A stretch of 64,000 nucleotides of DNA. Source: Nemorincola sp044225795 (lineage in GTDB: Bacteria; Bacteroidota; Bacteroidia; Chitinophagales; Chitinophagaceae). How positions within the stretch are numbered: position 1 is the stretch's first letter; the number at the start of each line of letters is the position of its first letter. This document shows, one piece after another, positions 41,050 to 50,330 of the stretch. The DNA lies in the NCBI GenBank assembly GCA_044225795.1, contig JBGAIF010000001.1, forward strand, positions 310,001 through 374,000. Direction: 5' to 3'. Below the pieces are notes generated by a model, which worked only from the letters and a program-made list of their open reading frames with translations, was not told the DNA's origin and made no database searches. The position numbers and the translations under genes are program-made.

Positions 41050-42117
41050 ATGAAAAAAGTAAAATTACTGGTCGTCATTATCGCTCTGGCCATCATGGCA
41101 CATGCCTGTAGAAAGGAAAAACAGGAGCAATTGGTATATGCACCTACACCTGTTGCAGTAAGCATTCCCGTCTATGTTAAGAAATATGTAGGTGACCTTC
41201 CGGATCCTTTAGATAACAAGCTCACTAAAGAAGGCATAGCCCTCGGCAGAATGTTGTTCTACGAAAAGATGCTGAGCAATGACAACTCGATGAGTTGCGC
41301 CGGCTGTCACAAACAGGTCAATGCTTTTGATGACCCCCGCCCGTTCAGCAAGGGCACCAATGGCGCTCTCGGTGGCAGAAACGCCATGGCAATCATCAAT
41401 TCCGCATGGGGAAAACAATTTTTCTGGGATGGCCGCAGAAACTCGCTGGAAGGTCAGGCTCATGACCCCGTGACCAACCCGATTGAGATGGCCAGCAAGT
41501 GGACAGATGTTGTTAAAAAGCTACAAGCAAGCAAAACTTATCCCGACCTGTTCTTCCTTGCTTTTGGTACGCGAACTATAGATAGCGATCTCTGCACAAA
41601 AGCTATTGCACAATTCGAGCGTACACTTGTCTCCTTCAACAGCAAGTTTGATAAATACTATTATCTGAAGGATACATCGGTATTCTCTCAACAAGAAAAG
41701 AACGGACTCGCAATATTCATCGGAAAAGGCATGTGCAACAATTGTCACCTTATGAATACCCTGCTCACGGACGGTGAATTCAAGAACAACGGCCTTGACA
41801 TTAACCCTGCCGATGCAGGGTTAATGAAGTTCACCGGGAATGAGTCAGACCGCGGAAAGTTCAAAGTACCTACGCTGCGCAATATAGAGGTCACTGCGCC
41901 ATATATGCACGACAGCAGATTCGCCACACTCGAAGACGTGGTCAACTTCTATAGTTCGGGCATAAAGCAAACCAGCCCGAATATTGATGACCATATGCCT
42001 GATTTTGGCAATGGTCTGAACCTCAGCGGTGAAGAAAAGTCCGACCTGGTGGCTTTTCTCAAAACACTCACCGATCCCGACTTCCTGAAGGATAAAAACT
42101 TCAGCGACCCTCATTGA
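41050..42117 (+). CDS. Di-heme cytochrome c peroxidase (MauG/CcpA type)
   Basis: 355 aa. A lipoprotein-type signal (LLVVIIALAIMAHAC) suggests anchoring in the periplasm-facing membrane. Two c-type heme sites are present, CAGCH and CNNCH, with the N-terminal heme domain followed by GRNAMAIINSAWGKQFFWDGR, a hallmark of bacterial di-heme peroxidases, and later KVPTLRNIEVTAPYMHDSRFATLEDVVNFY. The enzymes reduce hydrogen peroxide or, in MauG-like members, oxidise protein side chains. It follows the T9SS redoxin by 5 bases and is ended by a terminator at 42119. Confidence 0.9.
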   Translation: MKKVKLLVVIIALAIMAHACRKEKQEQLVYAPTPVAVSIPVYVKKYVGDLPDPLDNKLTKEGIALGRMLFYEKMLSNDNSMSCAGCHKQVNAFDDPRPFSKGTNGALGGRNAMAIINSAWGKQFFWDGRRNSLEGQAHDPVTNPIEMASKWTDVVKKLQASKTYPDLFFLAFGTRTIDSDLCTKAIAQFERTLVSFNSKFDKYYYLKDTSVFSQQEKNGLAIFIGKGMCNNCHLMNTLLTDGEFKNNGLDINPADAGLMKFTGNESDRGKFKVPTLRNIEVTAPYMHDSRFATLEDVVNFYSSGIKQTSPNIDDHMPDFGNGLNLSGEEKSDLVAFLKTLTDPDFLKDKNFSDPH

Positions 42118-42118
42118 A

Positions 42119-42147
42119 CGGTGCGCCGGTTGGCGCACCGTTTTTTT
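42119..42147 (+). terminator. Intrinsic terminator after the peroxidase gene
   Basis: CGGTGCGCC (42119-42127) and GGCGCACCG (42132-42140) form a perfect 9-bp stem with a GGTT loop, followed by seven T. It begins 1-2 bases after the stop codon. The T tract runs into GTACCTTAG, which is close to the Bacteroidota -7 element and may start the next transcript. Confidence 0.9.
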
Positions 42148-42175
42148 GTACCTTAGCTTTCCGTAATTTCTTTTT

Positions 42176-43333
42176 ATGAAGCAAATACTCTTTTCAGCAA
42201 TGCTGATACTGCCGTTGCTGGCCAACAGCGCAGAACTAAAATATTTTAACGGCAACTGGGCCGAGGCAAAAGCCAAAGCTAAGGCCGAGAATAAATACAT
42301 CTTTCTTGATTGTTATACCGACTGGTGCGGATGGTGCAAAGTGATGGATAAAGAAACAATGACCGACGAGAAGGTAAGTGACATGCTCAATAATAAGTTC
42401 ATCCCTTTACGAATGGAAATGGAACACGGCGAGGGGATGATGCTGGCCATGAAATACCACATTATGTCTTTCCCTACGTTTTTGTTCTTCAACCCTTCAG
42501 GAGAGCTCGTTTACGAAACTATGGGGTATGAAAAGCCTGCCGGTTTCCTGAGGGAACTGGATAATGCAGTTAACAAGACTAAGCAATTCAAGGCAACCGG
42601 GTACAGCTCTTCCCTCGATATTGACTTCCCGGTTTTTTATAAAAAGGCGTTTGCGCCGAACGGCGAGAAATCATTCCCTTCATTGCAGGACGTCACCAAC
42701 TATCTCGACGCGCAGAAAGACCTGTTCTCCGAATCCGCCTGGGGTGTTATGGCACGATGGGATTGCGGAGAGAAATATACAAAGTACTTCTACGACAATA
42801 TTGCCCGGTACAGGGAGCTCTATGGCAATGCGAGCGTGGAGGATAAAGTAAACAACTTGCTGGGAACACAACTGGAACAAGCCATCAAAGACAAGAACGA
42901 GCGATCACTCTCAGCCGTTCTCGCTTCGATAGACAAATATGTAACAGATAAAAAAGACGAGGCAAAAAGGAACTGTCGTATCATGTATTATAAGACCAAT
43001 AAAGAGTGGCAAAAGCTTGGAAGTGTGATCAATGAGATGATCGTAAAAGAAGGTTATGAGAATACTGATTATATAAACAGCCTCAGTTGGGACATTTATA
43101 AAGGCTGCGAAGACAAGGCTGTATTACAACTCGCGGCGAAGTGGATGAAAGAAGTAGTACGCCATGCACCGGAATACGCCAATATGGACACCTACGCTGC
43201 CCTGCTTCATAAATGTGGGCAAAAGAAAGATGCGGAAACATGGGCAAAGAAGGCTATTGAAATAGGTAAAAAGAATGGAAGCGACATTACAGCTACCGAG
43301 AAATTGCTACAGGATATAAGATCTGCAAAATGA
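42176..43333 (+). CDS. Secreted thioredoxin-family protein with helical repeat C-terminus
   Basis: 385 aa. A signal peptide (MKQILFSAMLILPLLANSA) is followed by a thioredoxin fold: YIFLDCYTDWCGWCKVMDKETM (active site CGWC) and YHIMSFPTFLFFNPSGELVYE (cis-Pro after SF). The remaining 230 residues are helical, with TPR-like segments near the end (AALLHKCGQKKDAETWAKKAIEIG). This is the thioredoxin_7/DUF255-like group common in Bacteroidota, likely a periplasmic disulfide reductase or chaperone. Its last four bases overlap the next gene (ATGA), indicating coupling. Confidence 0.8.
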   Translation: MKQILFSAMLILPLLANSAELKYFNGNWAEAKAKAKAENKYIFLDCYTDWCGWCKVMDKETMTDEKVSDMLNNKFIPLRMEMEHGEGMMLAMKYHIMSFPTFLFFNPSGELVYETMGYEKPAGFLRELDNAVNKTKQFKATGYSSSLDIDFPVFYKKAFAPNGEKSFPSLQDVTNYLDAQKDLFSESAWGVMARWDCGEKYTKYFYDNIARYRELYGNASVEDKVNNLLGTQLEQAIKDKNERSLSAVLASIDKYVTDKKDEAKRNCRIMYYKTNKEWQKLGSVINEMIVKEGYENTDYINSLSWDIYKGCEDKAVLQLAAKWMKEVVRHAPEYANMDTYAALLHKCGQKKDAETWAKKAIEIGKKNGSDITATEKLLQDIRSAK

Positions 43334-43881
43334 TAACAATGAATTTTACCCCGTTCCCTACCCTGGAAACGGATCGATTGATACTGAGGAACCTTTGTCC
43401 CGCAGACATGCATGATGTTTTTGCCATCCGCAGCCACCCGGAGACAATGCGGTACATTCCGCGCCCGATAGCCCAGTCATTGGATGACGCAAAAAACCTC
43501 ATCGACATTATTACAGGATTTACGGCAAGCAATGAACGTATCAACTGGGCTCTGACCGAAAAGGGATCTGACAGGCTGATCGGGATCATTGGCTATGTTG
43601 GCTTCAAACCCGAAAGCTTTCGTGCGGAGGTGGGCTATGTATTACATCATGCATACAGGCAAAAAGGCCTTGCATTCGAAGCGTTGCAGGCTGTTCTCGA
43701 TTACGGATTCAACGTATTGAAACTACACTCCATTGAGGCGATCATCAACCCTGATAATGTTGCTTCCATCAGCCTGGCCGAGAAGGCCGGCTTCATCCGG
43801 GAGGGACATATGAAGGACTATGTTTATCACGATGGTCGCTTCTGGGATGAGTTGTTATACTCACTCATCCGCACTACTTAG
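43330..43881 (+). CDS. GNAT N-acetyltransferase, RimJ/RimL type
   Basis: 183 aa. The order LETDRLILRNLCPADMHDVFAI, then LIGIIGYVGF, AEVGYVLHHAYRQKGLAFEALQAVLDYGF and SIISLAEKAGFIREG-like ASISLAEKAGFIREG is the standard RimJ/RimL GNAT layout. R-Q-K-G-L-A is the acetyl-CoA pyrophosphate loop. Such enzymes acetylate ribosomal protein N-termini, antibiotics or amino acids. It overlaps the upstream thioredoxin gene by 4 bases and converges with the next gene, whose stop overlaps its last 8 bases. Confidence 0.85.
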   Translation: MITMNFTPFPTLETDRLILRNLCPADMHDVFAIRSHPETMRYIPRPIAQSLDDAKNLIDIITGFTASNERINWALTEKGSDRLIGIIGYVGFKPESFRAEVGYVLHHAYRQKGLAFEALQAVLDYGFNVLKLHSIEAIINPDNVASISLAEKAGFIREGHMKDYVYHDGRFWDELLYSLIRTT

Positions 43882-44275
43882 CCCGCATACGGTTGTTCTT
43901 AGGATTGTGTTCCAGCTCAGCAAGACCCAGTTCTTCCATTAGCGGTGGTATATACATACCGAATCTGCCACGAAGACCTTTTTTCAGTCCATACCAGCCG
44001 CCAACAGGATTTTTTTCTGAGCGCCCCCAGGCCTCTACCGTCCCGTCCTTTGCAGGCTTCTGTTCATCCGCGCTGCCCAGTTCCATCCAGTCGCCGTGCT
44101 TCTTCAGCATGTCGTGAAGATCTTTCAGGCAGCGATGGTCATAATGCAATACCGTTTTGCCTACAGTACATACAATGATTTCCTTGCCATCTTTAGTATC
44201 CTTATACATTTCATACTCGGATGTCTGTGGTGGCGTTTTCAATTGCCACGGGTTCTCTTTTGTTCCTTTTGCCAT
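43874..44275 (-). CDS. Conserved hypothetical protein
   Basis: 133 aa. The sequence (KGTKENPWQLKTPP ... IIVCTVGKTVLHYDHRCLKDLHDMLKKHGDWMELGSADEQK ... GGWYGLKKGLRGRFGMYIPPLMEELGLAELEHNPKNNRMRA) has the look of a well-conserved small cytoplasmic family with a uniform length. I do not know a function. No membrane or signal region. It converges with the GNAT gene and is divergent from the DUF1275-type gene at 44354. Confidence 0.7.
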   Translation of the reverse strand: MAKGTKENPWQLKTPPQTSEYEMYKDTKDGKEIIVCTVGKTVLHYDHRCLKDLHDMLKKHGDWMELGSADEQKPAKDGTVEAWGRSEKNPVGGWYGLKKGLRGRFGMYIPPLMEELGLAELEHNPKNNRMRAK

Positions 44276-44353
44276 AAAAGATCATTTTATCAAATATACT
44301 TATAATGAATCGTATGTGAACCAGCGCAGCTATTTTGTACCTTTATTAGCGAT

Positions 44354-45073
44354 ATGCTCAGGCACACCGGTGAGAAAAGAACACACAGGCACAACATAAG
44401 GCTGGCGGCATTGCTGTGCATAACGGCAGGTTTTGTCAATATTTCAGGGCTGTTAGGTTTTATGGTGCTCACTACCAATGTCACTGGTCATGCTGCGCTC
44501 TTTGCAGAAAAACTATCACAAGGCAACTTCCGGGGTGCGATCACAGTGGGTATCTGGATGCTTGCCTTTCTATCCGGGGCTTTTACATCAGCACTTTGCA
44601 TTCGCTTAACCGGCAGAAATGTTCGTAACGCCCATACTATCCCGTTAATTATCGAGATCGCTATTCTCTTTCTTGTCGGCACACTCGGGCACTCTTATGA
44701 CCACTCACCGGCCATGACCGAATACTTTGCGGGCAGCTTGCTGTTTGCGATGGGCCTGCAAAATGCTATGGTGACCATGATCTCCGGATCAGTGGTCCGG
44801 ACAACACACCTTACCGGTATGTTCACCGATCTCGGTATCGACTTGTCTGCCGTCATTTACGAGAAAAAACAAACGGACCTGACCCGACGCCGTATCTCAC
44901 TACGTTTAGTGATCATCGGCTGCTTCTTACTCGGCGGTATTGTGGGAGGATATCTCTTTAATCTGTTCAGTTATCATACGCTCTATTTTGCAGTCGGTTT
45001 GTTACTTATAGCCTTGTTCTATGACTTTTTCCGTTTTAAGGCACTGAAAATGATCCATCAAATGCGTTCATAA
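44354..45073 (+). CDS. DUF1275 (YoaK-type) integral membrane protein
   Basis: 239 aa with about six transmembrane helices. AALLCITAGFVNISGLLGFMVLTTNVTGHAALFAEKL near the N-terminus (G-x-x-N-x-x-G-x-x...V-T-G) and LLFAMGLQNAMVTMISGSVVRTTHLTGMFTDLG are the signature segments of the family. Function of the family is not established; small-molecule transport is assumed. Upstream, TTTTGTACCTTTA at 44333-44345 resembles a Bacteroidota -7 element but lies only 8 bases from the ATG. Confidence 0.85.
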   Translation: MLRHTGEKRTHRHNIRLAALLCITAGFVNISGLLGFMVLTTNVTGHAALFAEKLSQGNFRGAITVGIWMLAFLSGAFTSALCIRLTGRNVRNAHTIPLIIEIAILFLVGTLGHSYDHSPAMTEYFAGSLLFAMGLQNAMVTMISGSVVRTTHLTGMFTDLGIDLSAVIYEKKQTDLTRRRISLRLVIIGCFLLGGIVGGYLFNLFSYHTLYFAVGLLLIALFYDFFRFKALKMIHQMRS

Positions 45074-45269
45074 TTAAAAAAATTAAATGCACCGCTCGCC
45101 TCATAGACATGAGGGGCAATCATATGGTCGTAATAAAAATCCATAATAATGGTCTGACTATTTTTTATGTCGAGCCACTGGTGTTTTTCTCAAAAGTTTG
45201 CACTTTACAAAAACTATCATTATCATTGTAGGGTATTTCGACCATTACGTTAAACTATTTTTAAATAAA

Positions 45270-46586
45270 ATGCCTTTTATGAAAAGAATGAAGCTACTCT
45301 TCACACTTGCAGTACCGGTTTTATTGAGCCAGAACGCATTGGCCCAAAGTTCATCAAGACTGATCGCACAGGCCAACTGGTATAGCGATGGCGCTATTTT
45401 TAAACAAAGCGACTCATCCGACTTTATCTACCTGTCTGACGCAAGGGGTGGCGATTTGTCTCATACTCAGAAATTCGACCATTCTACAAACTGGATGTAT
45501 GTTGGTGATACTGCATACCAGAACAATATGTACACTGTTCAGGATTTTGATGCTAACGGCAACATTTCTATGATCACACGTCAGTCATGGAATGGCACTG
45601 CATGGATGCTGTACTCTCGTACCCTGTACACATACAACAGCGCCAATATGATCACAACCAAGATCGAACAGACCTGGGGTGGTGCTACCTGGATCCCGGT
45701 GAAAAAGAATTCATATACATACGATGGTTCTAATCTCATGATCCTTGACCTGTACCAGGTGTGGAACAGCTTAACGAACAGCTTCGACCCTAACAGCCAG
45801 ATCACATACACCTATGATGCTGTTACACACAAGGTGTTGAGTGAAATATATCAGAACATCACACCTGGACCTACACCGGTATATACTTATACAGACCAGT
45901 ATTCTTACACATACAGCAGTACTGCTCAGTTGCTCACTGTTACCCACAGCACCTGGATGTCAGGATGGGTAAACAGCACACTGACTACAAATGCTTATGA
46001 CACCTCCGGCAATATGATCACTACTACTGAGCAGACATGGGATGGTATGGCCACTGCATGGGTGAACCTGACACTGGATATCTTCAGCAGCTTCACTGCT
46101 TCTCACATGCCAATGAACATGGTACACCAGATATGGGATCCTACCGGTACAGGTATGTGGGTGAACAATATGCAGTACACTTACACTTATAACAGTCACG
46201 ACCAGATGACCATGTCTGTAGGACAGTCTTGGAATATCGTTGGTCTGTTTGAATACGCTTATGGCGATCCAATGGCTCGTTATTACTACGGCACATACGG
46301 CACATCTGCTGTTAAGACCCTGGTTAGCAACAATGGTACTGCCAGCGTTTACCCGGTTCCTGCTAAGAATATACTGAACGTAGAAGTTAACTGGGAAAAT
46401 GCACAGGCTGCTACTATCGCTCTTTACGATATTTCTGGCAGAATGGTAACTACCCCTGTTACTACAGCTAAGACCGCTGAATCAAATACAGCTATCTCTG
46501 TAAATGGTCTTGCTGCCGGCATCTACACTGTTAAGATCAGCGCTGCAGAAGGCCAGATCGTAAAACAAATAGTTATCGCTAACTAA
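45270..46586 (+). CDS. Secreted repeat protein with T9SS sorting domain
   Basis: About 438 aa from the ATG at 45270 (alternatives 45279 and 45288); the frame is open back to 45198 but the signal peptide (MKLLFTLAVPVLLSQNALA) favours the later starts. The body has about six repeats of roughly 45 residues. Each has a paired-Trp unit (QSWNGTAWMLY, QTWGGATWIPV, QTWDGMATAWVNL) and a Y-T-Y-[DN] strand, reminiscent of YD/RHS-type beta repeats. The C-terminal 80 residues are a type A sorting domain (SVYPVPAKNILNVEV ... AAGIYTVKI ... KQIVIAN). It is predicted to be exported to the cell surface; binding of glycans or proteins is a guess. A terminator follows. Confidence 0.8.
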   Translation: MPFMKRMKLLFTLAVPVLLSQNALAQSSSRLIAQANWYSDGAIFKQSDSSDFIYLSDARGGDLSHTQKFDHSTNWMYVGDTAYQNNMYTVQDFDANGNISMITRQSWNGTAWMLYSRTLYTYNSANMITTKIEQTWGGATWIPVKKNSYTYDGSNLMILDLYQVWNSLTNSFDPNSQITYTYDAVTHKVLSEIYQNITPGPTPVYTYTDQYSYTYSSTAQLLTVTHSTWMSGWVNSTLTTNAYDTSGNMITTTEQTWDGMATAWVNLTLDIFSSFTASHMPMNMVHQIWDPTGTGMWVNNMQYTYTYNSHDQMTMSVGQSWNIVGLFEYAYGDPMARYYYGTYGTSAVKTLVSNNGTASVYPVPAKNILNVEVNWENAQAATIALYDISGRMVTTPVTTAKTAESNTAISVNGLAAGIYTVKISAAEGQIVKQIVIAN

Positions 46587-46605
46587 TCGTTAGCTGACGA
46601 TATAA

Positions 46606-46636
46606 AGAGCCCCGCAAATGCGGGGCTCTTTTTTTG
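46606..46636 (+). terminator. Intrinsic terminator after the T9SS repeat protein
   Basis: AGAGCCCCGC (46606-46615) and GCGGGGCTCT (46620-46629) form a perfect 10-bp stem with an AAAT loop, followed by seven T. It lies 20 bases after the stop codon at 46586. Confidence 0.95.
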
Positions 46637-46663
46637 TGCCTTGTTATCTCCTATCTTTATCAC

Positions 46664-47488
46664 ATGAAAGCGTCCAGCCCCATTGGTATATTTGATTCCG
46701 GCTACGGAGGGCTTACTGTGTTTCGCTCTATCGCGGCCCGATTGCCGCAATATGATTACATATACCTTGGTGATAATGGCCGGGCTCCATATGGCAACAG
46801 GTCATTTGAGACTGTACATGAGTACACACTCCAGTGTGTAAAATGGTTCTTCAGTATGGGGTGCCCACTTGTGATACTAGCCTGCAATACCGCATCGGCC
46901 AAAGCATTGAGAACCATACAACAGCAGGACCTGCCAAATATTGCCCCGGAAAACCGTGTGCTGGGCGTCATTCGTCCGACAGCAGAAGTCATAGGCAATT
47001 TTACCCGAAGCGGATCGGTAGGCGTACTCGGCACAAAGGGAACCGTGAATTCCGGTTCATATGAGATCGAGATCCGAAAGTTTTTCCCCGGAGTGAGCGT
47101 ACACCAACTGGCCTGCCCCATGTGGGTGCCACTTGTAGAGTATGGCGAGGCCGAATCGGAAGGCGCGGACTTCTTTGTCAAAGAGTACCTTGATCGTCTG
47201 CTCTCCACTGCTCCTGATATCGATACCATTCTGTTGGCGTGCACACATTATCCGTTACTCCTGAATAAGATAAAGAAATACTTGCCCGAAGGCATTTCTG
47301 TCGTATCACAAGGCGACCTAGTGGCCAGTAGCCTGGATGACTATTTGCACCGTCATCCCGAAATTGAATCAAAACTGAGCAAAGAAGGGCGTATGAGCTT
47401 CTATACAACCGACGACACTACAGATTTCGACTTTCACGCCACCACTTTTTTTGGCAGGCACGTATCCTCGCTTCACTTACATCTCTAG
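46664..47488 (+). CDS. murI: Glutamate racemase
   Basis: 274 aa from the ATG at 46664; an upstream in-frame start at 46634 lies in the terminator region and is unlikely. IGIFDSGYGGLTVF, ILACNTASAKAL (catalytic Cys), and TILLACTHYPLL (second catalytic Cys) are the diagnostic racemase motifs, with YLGDNGRAPYG as substrate-contact region. The enzyme makes D-glutamate for peptidoglycan in the cytoplasm. Length is normal. It starts a transcription unit of its own after the terminator at 46606. Confidence 0.95.
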   Translation: MKASSPIGIFDSGYGGLTVFRSIAARLPQYDYIYLGDNGRAPYGNRSFETVHEYTLQCVKWFFSMGCPLVILACNTASAKALRTIQQQDLPNIAPENRVLGVIRPTAEVIGNFTRSGSVGVLGTKGTVNSGSYEIEIRKFFPGVSVHQLACPMWVPLVEYGEAESEGADFFVKEYLDRLLSTAPDIDTILLACTHYPLLLNKIKKYLPEGISVVSQGDLVASSLDDYLHRHPEIESKLSKEGRMSFYTTDDTTDFDFHATTFFGRHVSSLHLHL

Positions 47489-47619
47489 GTCGGGTGGTTA
47501 GTAAATTCTCGATTATTTGTGTAGGTTTGTATAGGCTACCCTCCGCAACTTATTAAACTATCAGCTTACCTGTAACCCTTAAGTTATTTACTTTTTAATT
47601 TTTTGATGTCGTAAGTAAT

Positions 47620-48996
47620 ATGACCGAACAACAAAGTGTTTTCCTGGCTAAGAGTGCAATAAAGGCGAGTGACCTCGAACATAAAAGGAAGGTCGCTTTC
47701 AACATACAGAAGTATAATGATAGTGTAGTAAAAGGAAAACAACAATTTGCCAACCTCGATCTTGCCCGCCGTAAGGCAAAGAATATCAAATGGAAGGTGA
47801 TGGAAAGCCTCGACAAGTACCTGGAGCTTTTTGAAAAGAGCTTCACAGCGCGCGGAGGTAAGATAATCTGGGCAGAAACAGCAGAGGAAGCATTACAGGA
47901 GATACTGGCCATTTGTCGCGAAAAAAACACAAAGCAGGTGGTGAAGGCCAAATCTATGGTCACTGAGGAGATACACCTCAATGAATTTCTTGCCGAAAAT
48001 GGTATTGATTCCGTAGAGACCGACCTTGGAGAATACATTCAGCAATTGGATGGTGAGCCGCCATACCACATAGTTACCCCGGCCATGCATAAAAGCAAAG
48101 AGGACGTGGCGAAAGTTTTTCATGAAAAACTGGGAACTGAGCCTAATCTTACGCCACCCGAAATAACACGTGTGGCCCGGAAAAACCTGAGAAAGAAATA
48201 CATTACTGCTGAGGTCGGCATCACTGGTGGCAATTTCCTGGTTGCGGATATCGGCGGTGTTTGCGTCACGGAGAATGAAGGCAATGGCCGCCTGAGCACA
48301 ACCTTCCCAAAAACGCAGATATCTATTGTAGGCATAGAAAAGGTGATCCCTTCGGTTAACGATCTGCATTTATTCTGGCCTTTACTGGCCACCTACGGCA
48401 CAGGACAGAAACTTACCGTATATAATACCATTTTCACCGGACCACGCAAGGTTGATGAGACCGACGGACCGGAGGAGATGTATGTGATATTGCTGGACAA
48501 CGGCCGCACAAATCTCCTTCGTAAGGAAGTGCGCGAAAGTATGTATTGTATCCGCTGCGGCTCTTGCCTCAACGCTTGTCCCGTGTACAAGAATATTGGC
48601 GGCCACGCATATGGTGCAACATACAGCGGCCCGATAGGTTCTGTGATAACACCACACCTGAAAGGCATGCAGGAATACAAACACCTGAGTTATGCATCGA
48701 GCCTGTGTGGCAACTGTACAGAGGTTTGCCCTGTAAAGATCAACATCCACGAAATGCTTTTAGAGAATCGTGCTATATCGGAAGAACAGCATCTTAATGG
48801 CTTTGCCGAGAATATGACCTGGCGTCTGTGGCGTGATGCCATGATGAGCCGGCGCATACTCAATATGGCAGGTTCGGGCCTGAAAAATAAAGTGGTCAAT
48901 AAGATCTTCAGCGAAAGCTGGGGAAAACACCGTGGAGACCTGAAATTTGCCGAGCGGTCTTTCAACAAAATGTGGAAGGACCGGCAGAAACAATAG
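47620..48996 (+). CDS. lutB: LutB-type lactate utilisation iron-sulfur protein
   Basis: 458 aa. The N-terminal 300 residues are the LUD domain (KSMVTEEIHLNEFL ... GGNFLVADIGGVCVTENEGNG). Two 4Fe-4S ferredoxin motifs follow: CIRCGSCLNACPVYKNIGG and CGNCTEVCPVKINIHE, plus the family segment TYSGPIGSVITPHL. LutB is the central subunit of the LutABC L-lactate dehydrogenase. lutA and lutC are not next to it in this window, so they would have to be elsewhere. The next gene starts 8 bases after the stop and may be co-transcribed without functional link. A TAGGTTTG element at 47542-47549 could be the -7 of its promoter. Confidence 0.85.
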   Translation: MTEQQSVFLAKSAIKASDLEHKRKVAFNIQKYNDSVVKGKQQFANLDLARRKAKNIKWKVMESLDKYLELFEKSFTARGGKIIWAETAEEALQEILAICREKNTKQVVKAKSMVTEEIHLNEFLAENGIDSVETDLGEYIQQLDGEPPYHIVTPAMHKSKEDVAKVFHEKLGTEPNLTPPEITRVARKNLRKKYITAEVGITGGNFLVADIGGVCVTENEGNGRLSTTFPKTQISIVGIEKVIPSVNDLHLFWPLLATYGTGQKLTVYNTIFTGPRKVDETDGPEEMYVILLDNGRTNLLRKEVRESMYCIRCGSCLNACPVYKNIGGHAYGATYSGPIGSVITPHLKGMQEYKHLSYASSLCGNCTEVCPVKINIHEMLLENRAISEEQHLNGFAENMTWRLWRDAMMSRRILNMAGSGLKNKVVNKIFSESWGKHRGDLKFAERSFNKMWKDRQKQ

Positions 48997-49003
48997 CCTG
49001 TTT

Positions 49004-50323
49004 ATGGAAACAGTAGTTGTATATAGTTCCCGTTCCGGCGACCGTCTCAGGTTTACCCTCGACTGGTTGTTCAGGGAAAGATTACAACTGGACTACACAC
49101 TCATTTCCTCAGAAGCAGAAGCAAAAACATATCCGTTCGTTATTGCCTATGGCACATCCGTTACAAATGGCATTTCGATACCGGACAAAGGGCTGTTGTG
49201 GGAGCAGGGGATACACCGACATGAACCCGAAATAGGCACATGGAAAGACCTCCCTTGTATCTTTGCCACAAATGATAACGCATATACGCTGTCTTTCGAC
49301 TTATTCTCCTCGATCTTTTATTTGTTGTCACGGTATGAGGAGTATTATCATTATACCCCCGACAAGCACGACAGATACCCTGCTACCGCAAGCATATTGT
49401 ATCGTAAGGGCTGGTTACAGCGCCCCATAGTTGACGAGTGGGTATCGGCATTCAGAAAGCTGCTGCAATCAGCAGCAGGTATCACTGCACCGCCAACATA
49501 TTTCGTTTTTCAGCCCACATACGATATAGATATGGCGTATGCACACCTCCATAAGGGCCTGGGGCGTATTGTAGGTGCCTATATGCGGGCATTCCTGAAA
49601 GGTCAGTTGCAACAGATAAGCGAACGGACACAAGTACTGAAGAATAAACAGAAGGACCCATTCGACTCATTTCGCTGGCTCAGGCAGTTGCATAAAGAAT
49701 ATGATTGCAGGCCTGTGTACTTCGTTCTTGCAGCCTTGAAGACAACCGCTTTCGACAAGAATATACATCCGCAACACCCCGCCATGATGCGGGTAATTAA
49801 GAATCTTGCCAAAGAAGGCACCATAGGTATCCACCCCTCATATTATTCTGCGGATGAAAACCTGCTCAGTAAGGAGAAAAAAACGCTCGAACATATATCT
49901 GCCAGGATAGCCACCGTGTCAAGGCAGCATTATATAAAGGTGCGAACACCATTCACGCAGCGCAGTCTGCTGGCACATGATATCCGGCACGACTATAGTA
50001 TGGGCTACGGCGCTTTCCTGGGGTTTCGCGCAGGCACCGGTAGTTCATTCCTTTGGTATGACATAGAGAAAGAAACAATTACCGCGTTGCGCATTCACCC
50101 TTTCTGCTTTATGGATACTACCGCCCATTATGAGAACAGGTTGACCGTGTCTGACGCGTTTGCCCGACTACAGGAAATGAGCCGGAAACTGGAGCAGACG
50201 GGCAGCACACTCATCACTGTATTTCACAACTTCTCGCTGGGCACCAGTAATGAGTGGCAAGGATGGCGGCAGGCTTATGAAAGTTTCCTCCAGGAGAAGT
50301 CAAACATGACGCACCACCATTAA
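49004..50323 (+). CDS. Polysaccharide deacetylase-like protein
   Basis: 439 aa from the ATG at 49004. The N-terminal third (VVVYSSRSGDRLRFTLDWLF ... ILSYELFSSIFYLLSRYEEY-like FDLFSSIFYLLSRYEEYYHY) matches the accessory domain found before Bacteroidota deacetylase domains. Then FVFQPTYDIDMAYAHLHKG places the metal-binding Asp-Asp region, and GIHPSYYSADENLLSKEKKTLE gives the H-x-S segment of NodB-homology domains. They act on N-acetylglucosamine or related polymers, or are inactive relatives. It converges with the L,D-transpeptidase-fold gene, 7 bases apart. Confidence 0.8.
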   Translation: METVVVYSSRSGDRLRFTLDWLFRERLQLDYTLISSEAEAKTYPFVIAYGTSVTNGISIPDKGLLWEQGIHRHEPEIGTWKDLPCIFATNDNAYTLSFDLFSSIFYLLSRYEEYYHYTPDKHDRYPATASILYRKGWLQRPIVDEWVSAFRKLLQSAAGITAPPTYFVFQPTYDIDMAYAHLHKGLGRIVGAYMRAFLKGQLQQISERTQVLKNKQKDPFDSFRWLRQLHKEYDCRPVYFVLAALKTTAFDKNIHPQHPAMMRVIKNLAKEGTIGIHPSYYSADENLLSKEKKTLEHISARIATVSRQHYIKVRTPFTQRSLLAHDIRHDYSMGYGAFLGFRAGTGSSFLWYDIEKETITALRIHPFCFMDTTAHYENRLTVSDAFARLQEMSRKLEQTGSTLITVFHNFSLGTSNEWQGWRQAYESFLQEKSNMTHHH

Positions 50324-50330
50324 CAGCCAT

